From assembly GCA_951812925.1 (NCBI GenBank), contig OX638370.1:99958897-100022896 (forward strand): a DNA stretch of 64,000 bases. Reading direction: 5' to 3'. Shown piece by piece: positions 37,288-47,651 of the stretch. This DNA is from Calliopum simillimum. Taxonomy: Eukaryota; Arthropoda; Insecta; Diptera; Lauxaniidae. The notes beneath the pieces are model-generated. The model was not told the DNA's origin, did no database searches, and worked only from the letters and a program-made list of their open reading frames with translations. The position numbers and the translations under genes were made by a program. Numbering within the stretch: the first letter of the stretch is position 1; each line of letters starts with the position of its first letter.

Positions 37288-38337
37288 ATGTCACATAAAT
37301 TCTGAAAATCAATGTAAAACAATGAAGAGAATATGATAAAAACCTTGAACTTCTCAGAGAGACTCTTGTTTTAGCATTAGTACAGAATTGAAAAAATTGT
37401 ATTGTATGCATGGTTGCCAACACATATTGTTTTACAATTTTGAAATCAACGTTAATGTCTTTGGCAGATTATTAAATTGTGAAAAACTTAACGAAACAAC
37501 GCTTTTATTCGATGATTCGGAAACGTACAACTTTTCTTTTAAACACACACAAAACAGACATACTCCCCGGTCTACGGTGTGAAAAGTTGGCAACTCTATA
37601 GCTGACATAACAAAAGCCGCTGACTAGGTAGTAGGTTCTTTTCTTCGTTTTTTTTTTATAAAAAAAGCTTTGATTGCAAAAATTAAAAATTGGCGCGAAG
37701 GAAATAAAAAGCAGCTGACTGTTGCTGACGCAAAAAAACATGAGAATTTTCTTTAAAAGAAAACAAAAAGCTTTGCTTCGATACATACAAGGTACATACA
37801 TACTGTATTTTGTTATGGCTCGTCAAATTGTCTGTCAACTTTGCGTCTTTTTGTCTACCTTTGCGATGCTGAATGCTTGGAGTACTTCATGCATACATTA
37901 TGTAGTACGAATAATTTGCATTGGGTGCTAATTGTTGTCATGCCATTGAAAATATTTCCAGCGCATGGTTAGCTAGATCAAGGAGGGTGACTGATCTGTA
38001 CTTTTTTTCTCGTTAATGAAATATGTTTCTTATTTGTTTTCAGTATCGTTTAGAATTTTTTTTTTGTCATGGCGTTTTCCATTGGCTTATGTTAAAGTTA
38101 TTAAAAAAAAAAATGTTGTTCTCTTTGGTAGGTGCCTATAATAAACAAAATGAGTTAAAGAAAAATGTCCAACAAATTCTGATGAATCTTTTTTTTATTA
38201 CTGGACCCAACAAAACATTTAAACCTCATCAGGATTAAGGTTCAGATTGATAGCCACCATTATAATCGCTTAAATTGGTCAAACACCTTCTTTATAAAAC
38301 ATAAATTTGAACTTTCTATCACTCTTGATATCTATGG
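37288..38337. other. Intergenic, no gene recognised
   Basis: AT-rich sequence with several short overlapping open frames on both strands (37388-38238) that lack motifs. Nothing supported. Confidence 0.4.
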
Positions 38338-38703
38338 ACTTTTGACAAAACAACCTAACTCGAGATAAGACTATTCTACAGGATCTTAGTCATAAATATG
38401 AAAATTAAATACGCTACTTTTGGTATAATGCTCATATCTCTGTGGTTTCTAGTTCCAGAGATATAAGGATGTCCCACAATTAACGCATGATTTGAACTTA
38501 GCGCCATTCATGCGGTGTAGTGTTGCTAATCAAAAGTAGAAAATAATTTGACAGCTGCCAGTTGTAGATTAGTAAAAATATATTGGAAAAGGAGATTTAA
38601 CGCTGGATCAACGAAATTAAGCCACATTATTGAAAAGCAGTTAAACGGTTTTTTCCTGAAAAGTTACCAAGTAGGCGAGTTAGGTTGTTTTGTCAAAATG
38701 CCA
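38338..38703. mobile_element. TIR element with TTTTGACAAAACAACCTAAC ends
   Basis: About 365 bp, with inverted ends CTTTTGACAAAACAACCTAA and its complement near 38682-38702. The interior has no long frame. A degraded relative lies at 5088-5357. The family is not assigned. Confidence 0.7.
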
Positions 38704-38744
38704 CAGATATGTATACAATATATCGTCGGGGTAATACTACATGT

Positions 38745-39220
38745 AGAAAAATAAGTGTCATCATTTTCACTCCACTCGAGTAGTACGAAAATTAAAGTAT
38801 TTAACACTAAATTTCAAACATAAATACACATACGTTTGAACTATGGCTCCGTAAAGTAATATTTACAAATAAAATATTATAAAACAATAAAGCAATATTT
38901 ACAGTAAATTGCCTACATTTTCTTATGCTGTATGCCATAAAAAATATGTAACCATATTTGCCTTATGATTCTAGTAAAAGCAGACAGACATTTGCTTATT
39001 ATACAAATTTTATACCTGTTCGTCATATATTGGTGTAGAGGTCTAACAAGTTTATAATTCTAAGTTAAAATAATATTTTTCTAATCATCATACAGACGGA
39101 ACCGGGTTCAAATCAGTTGGTTTTTTTGTTTGTTTGATTTTTTTCTTGTTTGAACTTTACAGTGAGGTAAATATTACTTAAATTTTTTCAAAAAATTTAC
39201 TAGAATTCCTAGAACTATAT
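38745..39220. mobile_element. Second copy of the tRNA-like-core TIR element
   Basis: Aligned with 32700-33300 by CTCCACTCGAGTAG, ATTTACAAATAAAAT, and a tRNA-like piece (TTGGTGTAGAGGTCTAAC ... ACCGGGTTCAAATC) in the same relative position, followed by TTTGAACTTTACAGTGAGG. The terminal CACGGAGAAAAA motif is degraded here (ATGTAGAAAAATAAG). Confidence 0.5.
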
Positions 39221-39660
39221 GAACCGTTTAGCACACTGGGACAGTAAGGTATACAGACTGCTCTATACGACTCTGTCTAGTTAGTTTTTTTAAACAAAAT
39301 CCCCATACGTATTCATAAAAACAGAAAAAGCAGAAAACTTAAAAGTCTCATACAAAAAACGAATTTCAAAACACTTAAAATACGTTTTTCTCAAGACATC
39401 AAAAATGCAGACATCCAGTTGTAGTACAAGCCCAACGATAAGTAATATGAGTGTTCGTTTACTAGTACAGAATCAAACTTTTAGGGCTAAAATAGCATAT
39501 CAATAGCGCTTTCCTCATAATGGTAATATTTTTATCTGTTATTACTTTAATATTCACACAATTAAAATATTTTTCGATTTTTTCCAACTTATTTAAGGCA
39601 ATTTAAGACTTTTTCAATGTTTGATATTTTAAAATTTTGCTAAATAAAAAATTTTAAAAT

Positions 39661-39807
39661 AATGCAACACGAGGCTTAAAACATTTTCTTGACACCCGTG
39701 AAAAGACGATAACGGCAATATAGTTTAGTAAAAGCAAAGAAGGCAAAAGAAACTAGCATTTTTTTTGTTCCCCTGAAAATTTGTGTCACCTAAATATTCT
39801 GAAGACA
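39661..39807 (+). promoter_or_regulatory. Conserved 5' module of RING gene 1
   Basis: Carries the block shared by all five RING genes: GGCTTAAAACATTTTCTTGA, CACCCGTG, AACGGCAATATAGTTTAG and AAGCAAAGAA, ending in ACAATG at the start codon. Conservation of noncoding sequence next to each copy marks it as promoter plus 5' UTR or simply as part of the duplicated unit. The exact transcription start is not known. Confidence 0.55.
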
Positions 39808-40436
39808 ATGAGTGCCAATACTCGTATTATTTGTTCAATTTGTTTTGCTGACTATCGCAGTGCTGATGAAGTGATCAGCACTACTTGTGGTCATATTTTT
39901 CATAAAAGTTGTCTACAAACTTGGACCATAGGGTAAGTAAATCTCTCTGATAAGTCCGTTCAGTATTAATATAAGCTATGTATTTCGATTTAAGCTCAAG
40001 AACATGTCCTCAATGTCGCAAGGATTGCACCGTTGCGCGCACAATATTTCTTCAATTTGCAGAAACTGCAGTCAGAAGTAGTGAAAACCTTATGTTGAAG
40101 GAAGAATTGGAGAGATGCAAAGATAAGCTTCTTGAAACTGAAAGTTTGTATGCCGATTTGCTGGAAAGCTGTCAGTTGTTGCGAATGCAACACGAGGAAG
40201 AATCGAAGAAAACTCAAGATTTTCTACAAAACATTGAAAGTATAAAGCAACAGACAGAAAAAGAAAAGAATACGTTGTCCAGTGTAAAAAATGAACTGGA
40301 ACGTTTTAAATTCAATGAAACTTATTCATGTTCTTTGATCAAAACACTTGAAGATGAATTGAATTTTTTAAGCAAACTGCTTAATTCACCTCATCCGAAG
40401 CCAAAAGACGAATTGAGTGTACAATTTATTAATTAA
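39808..40436 (+). CDS. TRAIP/no poles-like RING protein, copy 1 (C-terminally truncated)
   Basis: Two exons, 39808-39932 and 39995-40436, joined across a 62-bp GT-AG intron (codon GG|C), giving 188 aa. The RING-H2 finger uses C9, C12, C27, H29, H32, C35, C46 and C49 (ICSICF, TTCGHIFHKSCL, RTCPQCRKDC) and W39 is present. After it comes a TRAIP-like IFLQFAE segment and a predicted coiled coil (about 70-165). Such RING-coiled-coil proteins are ubiquitin ligases; TRAIP/no poles acts in DNA replication stress and early embryonic divisions. This copy is the most diverged of five: it has only one degenerate unit of the 36-bp repeat, and its C-terminal block is lost by indels just before the stop. 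It may be a short functional protein or an early pseudogene. The start has a good fly context (GACAATG). Confidence 0.7.
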
Positions 40437-40728
40437 TCTTATTTAAAATGTTTCATTTATGGCGCGTGTTAATGAGAAAAACGGAAAACGTTCTGGAAAT
40501 CATCTTTATCGAGAAAATGGAAAAGATCAGAGCGAATTAGATTGTTCTTATCCCAAATATGTACCTGTTAATGTCTGTATACGTCTGTTTATTCCAGCTG
40601 GGCTAGAAGGCTATCCACCACTACAATACATTTATTATGGACAGCAGTTATATAATGAGAATTCAAATGTTGGCAATATGGGTTATGTTCTGTTAGTCAA
40701 GGACAAAATCCAATATCAATTAATATGA
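40437..40728 (+). pseudogene. Out-of-frame C-terminal remnant of RING copy 1
   Basis: Beginning at about 40446 the DNA still matches the C-terminal coding block of the other copies (FMVRVNEK..KRS form, here MARVNEKNGKRSGNHLYREN, then KDQSELD), but in a different frame from the preceding coding sequence. About 45 bp of extra sequence separates DCSY from the TATTCCAGCTGGGCTA match. Poly(A) signal AATAAA follows at 40760-40765. This shows that copy 1 was once as long as the others. Confidence 0.7.
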
Positions 40729-40765
40729 TACAGATTATAGATTTATAAACACAAGAACAAATAAA

Positions 40766-41695
40766 TTCTAATAGTTTTTAAATATATATTTTATAATTAA
40801 AAAAAAAAAAAATAAAAATTTATCAAAATTCTGGAATTACTCCTGAAAATATTGGAAATTGTTTCTGGAAAGTGAGATCAGAAATTTTTCAAATCTTTAA
40901 AAAAAAATCTCATCGTAAAACCGCCTTCATTTAACTACCACCTTAAAAAAGCTGTAAATGAGTAAATATCTCACATTTTTATACCCTAAACTCATGGTAT
41001 ATTCACTTAACTCCTTCCGTAACGCAGAGAAGGAAGCGTGGCAGGTACGAAAACTTATATCAGCGTCACCGTCTGACTGCCTGGCGTCTGTCCGTCTGTG
41101 GAAATATTTTTCACGGGAAAACTAAGCAAAACAATTCGATGAAATTTAGTACACTGCCTTCGACATCAAAGCTAGCTAGTAGGATTGAAAATGAACAAAA
41201 TCGGTCAATGGACACGCCTACAGTCCATACAAAAATAAAATGTCGAAACGCAACATACTTTAATACTTAAAACAGTAAGAACAAGTTCTGAGCAAAAATC
41301 AATTGAGCTCGATAATTTCAAAACGCTAAACTGAAAGCGTTTTTTTTGTGCACGGAACATTGTTATAGAACATCCTAATCCATGTAATTGGCCTTTCTGA
41401 CCTCATTTTCCAAAAACTGGGTTTTAATAGTTTGAGGTGCTTAGTCACATAGGTACATATATTAACATGAAATGAAGAATGAGCCAGGTTTTGACTTTGT
41501 AGACTATCATGAAGAGACGCGACACCGTTTTCACTTCGCAAACGATTGAACTTACCCATTTTTTCTTCCCCTTTTTATAAAGCGTACTAGCTGTTTTTAA
41601 CCCGGCGTTTCTCGGGATTTGTTAAATTTTGAACTCGAGGTTATTCGCAGAAAAACAAAAACAACAAATTCCTTTATATCGTTTATTCCGCTAAA
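40766..41695. other. Spacer between RING copies 1 and 2, left part
   Basis: No gene. At 40980-41340 it holds a half copy of the inverted repeat family seen at 56200-57330 (phrases TTGAAAATGAACAAAATCGG, GACACGCCTAC, ACTGAAAGCG). Confidence 0.5.
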
Positions 41696-41796
41696 ATGAA
41701 TAATGAAAATGCGTATTTTAAGCAAGAAGCCCTAAAAAAGATAATAGCGAAAACTATTTTTTTAAATAATGTGCCACAATCAGATGCTTCAATGTA
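41696..41796 (+). other. Conserved short open frame block, upstream of RING copy 2
   Basis: ATG at 41696 opens a frame reading MNNENAYFKQEALKKIIAKT and on to NNVPQSDASM, where the pogo-like element interrupts it. The paralogous spacer upstream of copy 3 (45853-45966) keeps the same frame open for 37 codons and a stop, with three amino-acid differences within the shared part. It may be an old exon or just part of the duplicated unit; function unknown. Confidence 0.35.
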
Positions 41797-43041
41797 CAGT
41801 AGACCCCGCTTAATTGACCCCCTTTTAATTGACTTCCCCGGATAATTGATCTAAAAAAAGCCTATTGAAACTGTCCTCATTGAAAAAGGCACCCAAATCC
41901 CCTGTTAATTGATTCCCGCTTAATTGGTTTCCCCGGTTAATTGATAGGAAGAAAATGGTTTCCAAATGAAAAATACATGTAAAATACCCCTTTTTAGAGA
42001 TCAACTATATAAAAAGAACAAAAAATATAACGACGGAAAAATCTAAACAGTTTTCAATACAGCTCAATAAAAATTTTAGTCCTACAAACTATTAATGGCA
42101 AAGGCAAAACCGTTAAGGTGTCGTCTTTCGTAAAGTCCATGAAGAAAAATCTTCAGAAAACGCAAAAGGTGCAAATGATTTCAATAACTTAGTTCTTCCC
42201 GGATTATTAAAGGGTTTTGATCAAACTTATATTTTAGCGTCGACGAAAGTGGATTGGGCTTTGGTCTATAACTTAATTCGTGCGGTTTGCTAAGAGATGG
42301 CGTTACTTGATTATTATTCCATCGTTCCAATATTCCGAAAGCTACTGTCATTGTGTGTCTTTTTTAGAATATGTCATTCATTTGAAGCGTAAACAACAAT
42401 ATTTTTTTTGCACTCAAATATGTCGAACTTTGCGCCTGAAAAAGTGTTTTTGCGGGGAGTTCTTCTTCATTACTTTAGTCATTTTTGCATCGGATCGTGA
42501 CTGGGGATGAAAAATGGATCCATTACGACAACCCGAAACGCAAACATTCATATGTGAAGCCCGGACAACCAGGACCTTCCCAGCCAAGCTCCTAAGCTAT
42601 CGATTCCCATTTAAAAATCCATTACACCTAGTTTTTCCAAATTTATATGCTCAGCTCTAAGTCTACTATGTACTTAAGTACGCACATACCCGAATTTTGT
42701 ATTAATTTTCATTATTTTATTTTAAGGTGAATTGAAGTTCCCTTTATGCACCTAATGCACTTTTTAATGCACAATATACAAACATATTTGATATCTCCTT
42801 ATGGAGCTTATCACTCAATGAAATTTTTAAGGCTTTAATCACATATAAAAACCATTAAATTAAAACTAAAATCGCCGAATGCTAAATTTTTCTATGCTTA
42901 ATTGACTCACTCGATCAATTATCCGGGATTCTTTTAATTGATCAGTCGGATCAATTAACCGGGCCCCGCTTAATTGATTCCCCGGTTAATTGAACCGAAA
43001 AGTTTGCATTTTTCATGAAGTCAATTAAGCGGGGTCTACTG
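41797..43041. mobile_element. Pogo/Tigger-like element, decayed
   Basis: 1245 bp between TA dinucleotides (41795-41796 and 43042-43043). The ends read CAGTAGACCCCGCTTAATTG and its complement. The termini contain several inverted TTAATTGA/CCCCGGTTAATTG repeats. The sister spacer upstream of copy 3 reads straight through this point (GCTTCAATATATTTATTT, near 45945), giving an empty site. Around 42180-42262 a decayed frame reads LLKGFD.. then VDESGLGFGL, resembling the first catalytic Asp motif of pogo-type transposases. The rest is degenerate. Confidence 0.8.
42482..42595 (+). pseudogene. Mariner transposase fragment inside the pogo-like element
   Basis: The plus strand reads FLHRIVTGDEKWIHYDNPKR, then HSYVKPGQPGPSQPSS and a stop. 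This is the unmistakable first-Asp region of a mauritiana/cecropia-type mariner transposase, whose order FLHRIVTGDEKW..YDNPKR..SWVKPGEP is well known. Only about 38 codons are clear; flanking parts are decayed. It must be a nested relic, because the surrounding TIRs are of pogo type. Confidence 0.75.
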
Positions 43042-43059
43042 TATTTATTTTCATGAAAT

Positions 43060-43255
43060 TATCGCCTCAAAAATATCGGCAAATATCCAAATGTAAATGT
43101 TAAAATACACCGATTTCTCCCATAAAAGTCCAAAAGTATTGAAAAATATCGATGAAACTCAAAAAGTATCGAAAAACAACTAAAATATTGGTCCAAAAGT
43201 ATTGGAAAACATCGAAGAAAACGGAAAAAATCCAAACATGAATAAGGAAAAACAT
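43060..43255. repeat. Short ATCGAAAAATAT-type array upstream of RING copy 2
   Basis: A few degenerate units (AAAAGTATTGAAAAATATCG, AAAAGTATCGAAAAACAAC) over about 190 bp. It is the short counterpart of the 1.3-kb array upstream of copy 3 (45970-47300). Confidence 0.7.
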
Positions 43256-43264
43256 CAACAACAA

Positions 43265-43445
43265 ACATGAGGCTTAAAACATTTTCTTGACACCCGTGAA
43301 AAGGCAATAACGGCAATATAGTTTAGTATGTATAAGCAAAGAACGGAAAATAAGCAATTAGTTTTATTTGTTCCCTTGTAGAATTGTGTCATCTTTGCGA
43401 GGCCTGATTTCAAAATATTTGCTACAATTTAATATTCCTTAAACA
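43265..43445 (+). promoter_or_regulatory. Conserved 5' module of RING gene 2
   Basis: Same block as at copy 1: GAGGCTTAAAACATTTTCTT, GACACCCGTG, GGCAATATAGTTTAGTAT, then GTGTCATCTTTGCGAGGCCT, which copies 3-5 also have, ending AAACAATG. Likely promoter and 5' UTR by conservation and position. Confidence 0.55.
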
Positions 43446-44239
43446 ATGAGTGCCAATATTATTTGTTCACTTTGTTATAAGGGCTATCATAATGCTGATC
43501 AAGTGGTCGTGACTACTTGCGGTCATATTTTTCATCAAAATTGTTTAAAAATTTACAACAACCGGTAAGTTAATCTCTCTGATGAGTCATTGCAGTTTTC
43601 ATATGAACCATGTTTTTTTTTTTTGCTCATAGAGAAGAATTATGTCCTCAATGTCCCAAGGCTTGCACCGGAGGACGAAGGATATTTCCACAATACGGAG
43701 AAACTGCAGACGGAAGTAGTGATGACCTTACATTGAATGAAGAATTAGAGAAATTACAAGACAGACTACTTGAATCTGAAAAAATGTATGCCGATTTGCT
43801 AGAAAGATATCAGTTGTTGCAAAACCAAACGAAAAGAGATCAAACCCTTCAAAAAACGAATCAACAGCCGGAGAAAGAAAACTATACGTTCTCCAGTGTG
43901 AATAGTACAATGAAAAGTTCTTCGCTCTCCAGTGTGAATAGTACAATAAAAAGTACAAAGTTCTATGAGGCTCATTGGCGTTCTTTGATCAAGACACTTG
44001 AGAATGAATTGAAGATCTTAAGCAAGCAGCTTAATATTGAAATGAATTTCACTCAACAGAAGTCAAAAGTAGATTTGAGTGAACGAATTATGAATCTGAT
44101 TAAAAATGTTTCGTTTATGGTGCGTGTTAACGAGAAAAAGGAAAAACGTTCTGAAACTCAGCTGTATCGAGAAAGCAAAAAAGATCAGAGCCAATCAGAT
44201 TATTCCAGTTGGGCTAAGGTGTTGGCAGATAGACGTTAG
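43446..44239 (+). CDS. TRAIP-like RING/coiled-coil protein, copy 2
   Basis: Exons 43446-43564 and 43633-44239 with a 68-bp GT-AG intron (codon CG|A) encode 241 aa. The RING-H2 ligands are C7, C10, C25, H27, H30, C33, C44 and C47. The Trp that usually contacts the E2 enzyme after the sixth ligand is Tyr here (LKIYNNR). A coiled coil (about 70-115) leads into two units of the 12-aa repeat (TFSSVNSTMKSS, SLSSVNSTIKST). Then comes a second helical region (SLIKTLENELKILSKQLNIE) and the family-specific C-terminal block (ERIMNLIKNVSFMVRVNEKK..YSSWAKVL). Length is about half that of TRAIP. A conserved 3' flank and AATAAA (44407-44412) follow. Nearly identical to copy 3. The upstream open reading in the intron (43610 on) is readthrough, not the true start. 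Confidence 0.78.
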
Positions 44240-44412
44240 ACATTTTCGGAGGCGGCAGTTATGTAACAAGAATCCAAATGCTGGCATTATGGGTGGCAGT
44301 GTTAATAATAAAAGACAAAATGCATGATGCATTAATATGATACACTTAATAGATCCTGATACAAAAGAAGAAAATAGTTTTAAAAGTTTTTAAGTGGATT
44401 GAATATAATAAA

Positions 44413-45840
44413 AAACAGATAAAAAAATGTGTTAAATAGCTTTTCAAATTTTGTCCATGCCATTTCAAAGTTGCACAAAGCCGTTTCATGCAAAATTTCG
44501 TCATAATACGGTCTTTGTTTTATTATTTTATTTTATTTTTGAAAAAATTTACTATGTGTAATCAGTAAAAATTTGCCCTATGCTCCTCCTAGGAGTTAAA
44601 GGAGAATACATACATACATACAATCAGTAAAAATTACGGTTTTTCTTTACGTTGGCACAATTACTGAAAAAATCAGAAAAAACTACAATGCTTCAAATTA
44701 CTTCAAGTAGTCTATTTAGTAAAAAAAAAAAAATGTCTGAAAACCAATTGTTTGTTTGTTTGTACTTATCTTTGAGCCAAAATTTTTTTTCAAAAACGGC
44801 TGTAGCAATTTCAATGAAGTTTGGGATAGTGATAGATATTAACATTAAATGAAGAACGAGCTGTGTTTTAACTTTGTACTGAATCATGAGGAGAAGTGGC
44901 ACCATTCTAAAATTCACAACAGTTTTCTTCTTTTTTTAATAAAGCACATTAGTTGAGAGACTGCTGTAGTTTAAATAAAATTTCTTGGAGTTTCGCTAGT
45001 TGTTTGCATCAATGCAACTTGAAAAATAAAATTAAAAAAGAAAGCGATAAAATACGGGTGTCTAGTAAATGTTTCAAACCTCATGTTGCATATTTTAAAA
45101 ATTTTTATATTTTCATGTTCCAGGTACTTTTCTATTCATATCAAAAAAAAAAAAAAAATTTAGAAGATCCGTGAAGCGCTTTTTTTAAATCGAATTTCCC
45201 GTTTTTGGCAAAATTGATTTAAGTCAACAGTAACATCCAAATTATAAAATCAATAAAAAGAAGTAGGAATAATAATTTTTGACTTTCTTTTTGATGCTGA
45301 ATTCAAATCCGGTAATAGAATTGTTATTTTCTTTCACAATTTTGTGATATCGGAACCAGTAACCAGTTTTAAATATAAGGTTTGCCTTAACTTTTTGCTA
45401 CTTTTGAGGTTATGCAACAAGGCAGTGTAGTATTTGGTCATAAAACCCGTTATATTAGTTGAAAGTACTTTTTTTAGTTGTATCGATATCCTTTTTTCAT
45501 AACGAACTATTTCTTGTCTTCAAATCTTGTACATAACCTCGAATGTAGCAAAAACCTTTATATTTTGATATTCAAAATTCTGATGCTTTAGAGCGATTCC
45601 TTAAAGGGATTTAAATTCAACATTAAAAAGTTAATTAATAATGACTATTCGTTTTTGGGCAAAAATTTCTAAAGTGAACCCTAAGGGGAAAAGTCTTAAA
45701 AAAATTATTTTGTTTTAGCAACTAGTCCGTTTTGTTCCAGAACGTCTGAGAAAAAATATTTCAAGGTCAAATGGAGGTCATGTGTTGTTTAGTGATAAAT
45801 TCGCTAAAATTCTGAATCTTATTTTTTATCATTGAGTTAT
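44413..45840. other. Spacer between RING copies 2 and 3, left part
   Basis: No gene recognised. At 45400-45560 two near-complementary phrases (TTTGCTACTTTTGAGGTTAT and its inverted match near 45530) suggest an old hairpin element. A part near 44800-44950 resembles 41400-41590, as expected for paralogous spacers. Confidence 0.45.
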
Positions 45841-45852
45841 TAATCCACTAAA

Positions 45853-45966
45853 ATGAATAATGAAAATGCGTATTATAAGCAAGAAGCCCTAAAAGAGATA
45901 ATAGCGAAAACTATTTTTTTAAACAATGTGCCACAATCAGATGCTTCAATATATTTATTTCCATAA
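45853..45966 (+). other. Conserved short open frame block, upstream of RING copy 3
   Basis: 37 codons from ATG to TAA: MNNENAYYKQEALKEIIAKT, then IFLNNVPQSDASIYLFP. It aligns with 41696-41796 upstream of copy 2, where the pogo-like element sits inside the frame. There is no independent sign of splicing or expression. Confidence 0.35.
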
Positions 45967-45969
45967 AAT

Positions 45970-47300
45970 TATCGCATGAAAAATATCGGCAAATATTCAA
46001 ATGTAAATTTTAAAATACACCGATTTCTTCGATGAAAGTCCAAAAGTATCGAAAAATATCGATAAAACTCTAAAAGTATCGAAAACAACTAAAATATTGG
46101 TAGAAGTCCGAAAGTACTGAAAAATATCGAAATATATTGTAAAAATCGGTAAAAGTCCAAGTGTACCAAAACACATAAAAAATATCGGTTAAGGTCCAAA
46201 AGTATCGTTATACATCAAAATATAGGTAATAGCCCAAATGTATCGAAAACATCTAAAATATCGGCAAAAGTCATAGAGCATTGAAAAATATTGAAATACA
46301 TCGAAGAAATCGGTTCAAAAGTATCGTTATGCATCAAAATATAGGTAACAGCTTAAATGTATCGAAAAAAATCTAAAATATCGGTAAAAGTCATAAAGTA
46401 TTGAAAAATATTGTAATACATCAAAGAAATCGGTAAAAGTCCAAAAGTATTGAAAAATATCGAAATATATTGAAAAAATCGGTAAAAGTCCAAGTGTACC
46501 GAAACACATACAAAATATCGATAAAGGTCCAAAAGTATCGTTATACATCAAAATATAGGTAATAGCCCAAATGTATCGAAAAACATATAAAATATCGGTA
46601 AAAGTCATAAAGCATTAAAAAATATTGAAATACATCGAAGAAATCGGTAAAAGTCCAAGTGTATCGAAAAACATCTTATACACGATAAAGGTCCAAAAGT
46701 ATCGTTACACATCAGAATATAGGTAATAGCCTAAATGTATCGAAAAACATCTAAAATATCTTAAAATGGTTTATGTTGACTATATGAAAAGTAGAAAAAT
46801 GCATAGAATTTTAGATTCTTGCAAATAATGATTAAAAGTTCGTAAATTTAGTACATCTTAAATACCGTTAAAGGTCCAAAAGTATCGAAATACATCAAAA
46901 AGAATTAAAATTCCAAGTGTATTGAAACACATACCATATATCGGTAAAGGTCCAAAAGTATCGTTATACATCAAAATATAGCCCAAATGTATCGAAAAAC
47001 ATGTTAAATATCGGTAAAAGTCATAATATATTGAAAAATATTGAAACACATCGAAGAAATCGGTATCGAAAAAATATTGAAAAACATTTAAAATTTAATA
47101 TAAACTTGAACATTGTTGCACTCAAAAGATATTGCAGATATTAATAATGAATTGAAATTGAATATCGGTACCTATTGGTTTAAAAATGTTGAAAACATCC
47201 TAAAATTGCTAAAAGTCCAAAAGTATTGGAAAACATCGCAGGAATCGGAAAAAAGCTAAAAGTATTGAAGCATATCTAAAACATCGGAAAAGTCCAACAA
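45970..47300. repeat. Satellite-like array of CGAAAAATATC units
   Basis: About 1.3 kb of degenerate ~30-bp units built on AAATATCGGTAAAAGTCCAA and GTATCGAAAAACATC. A recognisable variant, GTATCGTTATACATCAAAAT, returns at about 46201, 46321, 46536, 46697 and 46958, so the array also has a longer, irregular higher-order period. The open frames on the minus strand here are artefacts of the repeat. The equivalent place upstream of copy 2 has only about 190 bp of such units. Confidence 0.85.
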
Positions 47301-47366
47301 TGTCGGAAAATATTGAAAATATTGAGTTGGCATCACTGATTAACTCAGTATTAGTGAAGTGCAAGC

Positions 47367-47493
47367 TCACACGACGGGCACGGGCACGTAGGGCGCGTCA
47401 AATTTGTAGGCAAACGGAGGGAAATGAAAGCACCACTTCCCTCCGCCCGCCTAGAAATTTGACGAGCCCTACGTGCCCGTGCCCTTCGTGTGA
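47367..47493. repeat. GC-rich near-perfect hairpin
   Basis: Arms of about 56 bp carry TCACACGACGGGCACGGGCA and its near complement (TGCCCGTGCCCTTCGTGTGA), separated by about 14 bp. The arms are strikingly GC-rich in an AT-rich region. It could be a short MITE or a hairpin RNA precursor. The open frame over it (47300-47593) is a by-product. Confidence 0.75.
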
Positions 47494-47651
47494 GGAACAG
47501 CGTTACATAGGGTTTTCATATAAGCAATTTTATATAAATAGTATTGAGCATAGATTAGTTGAGGGATTGCAGTATTTTAAACAAATCATTTAAAATTTTT
47601 TTATATGTATATTAGGGTGGGTCAAATTGTATGGAGGAAATTTTGGTTACC

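Noticed and set aside
43610..43632. Start of RING copy 2 (and similarly copies 1, 4 and 5) within the intron
   Set aside because: Those Met codons precede the 3' splice site; using them would lose the first six RING ligands, while spliced exons give complete fingers in all five copies.
46327..47049. Minus-strand Tyr/Phe-rich open frames
   Set aside because: Translation of the AAATATCG satellite; the repetitive peptide is a by-product.
47300..47593. 97-codon frame with CPCPSCEE motif resembling a zinc-binding protein
   Set aside because: The Cys/Pro/Arg-rich part is the translation of the GC-rich hairpin; no conservation or splice context.
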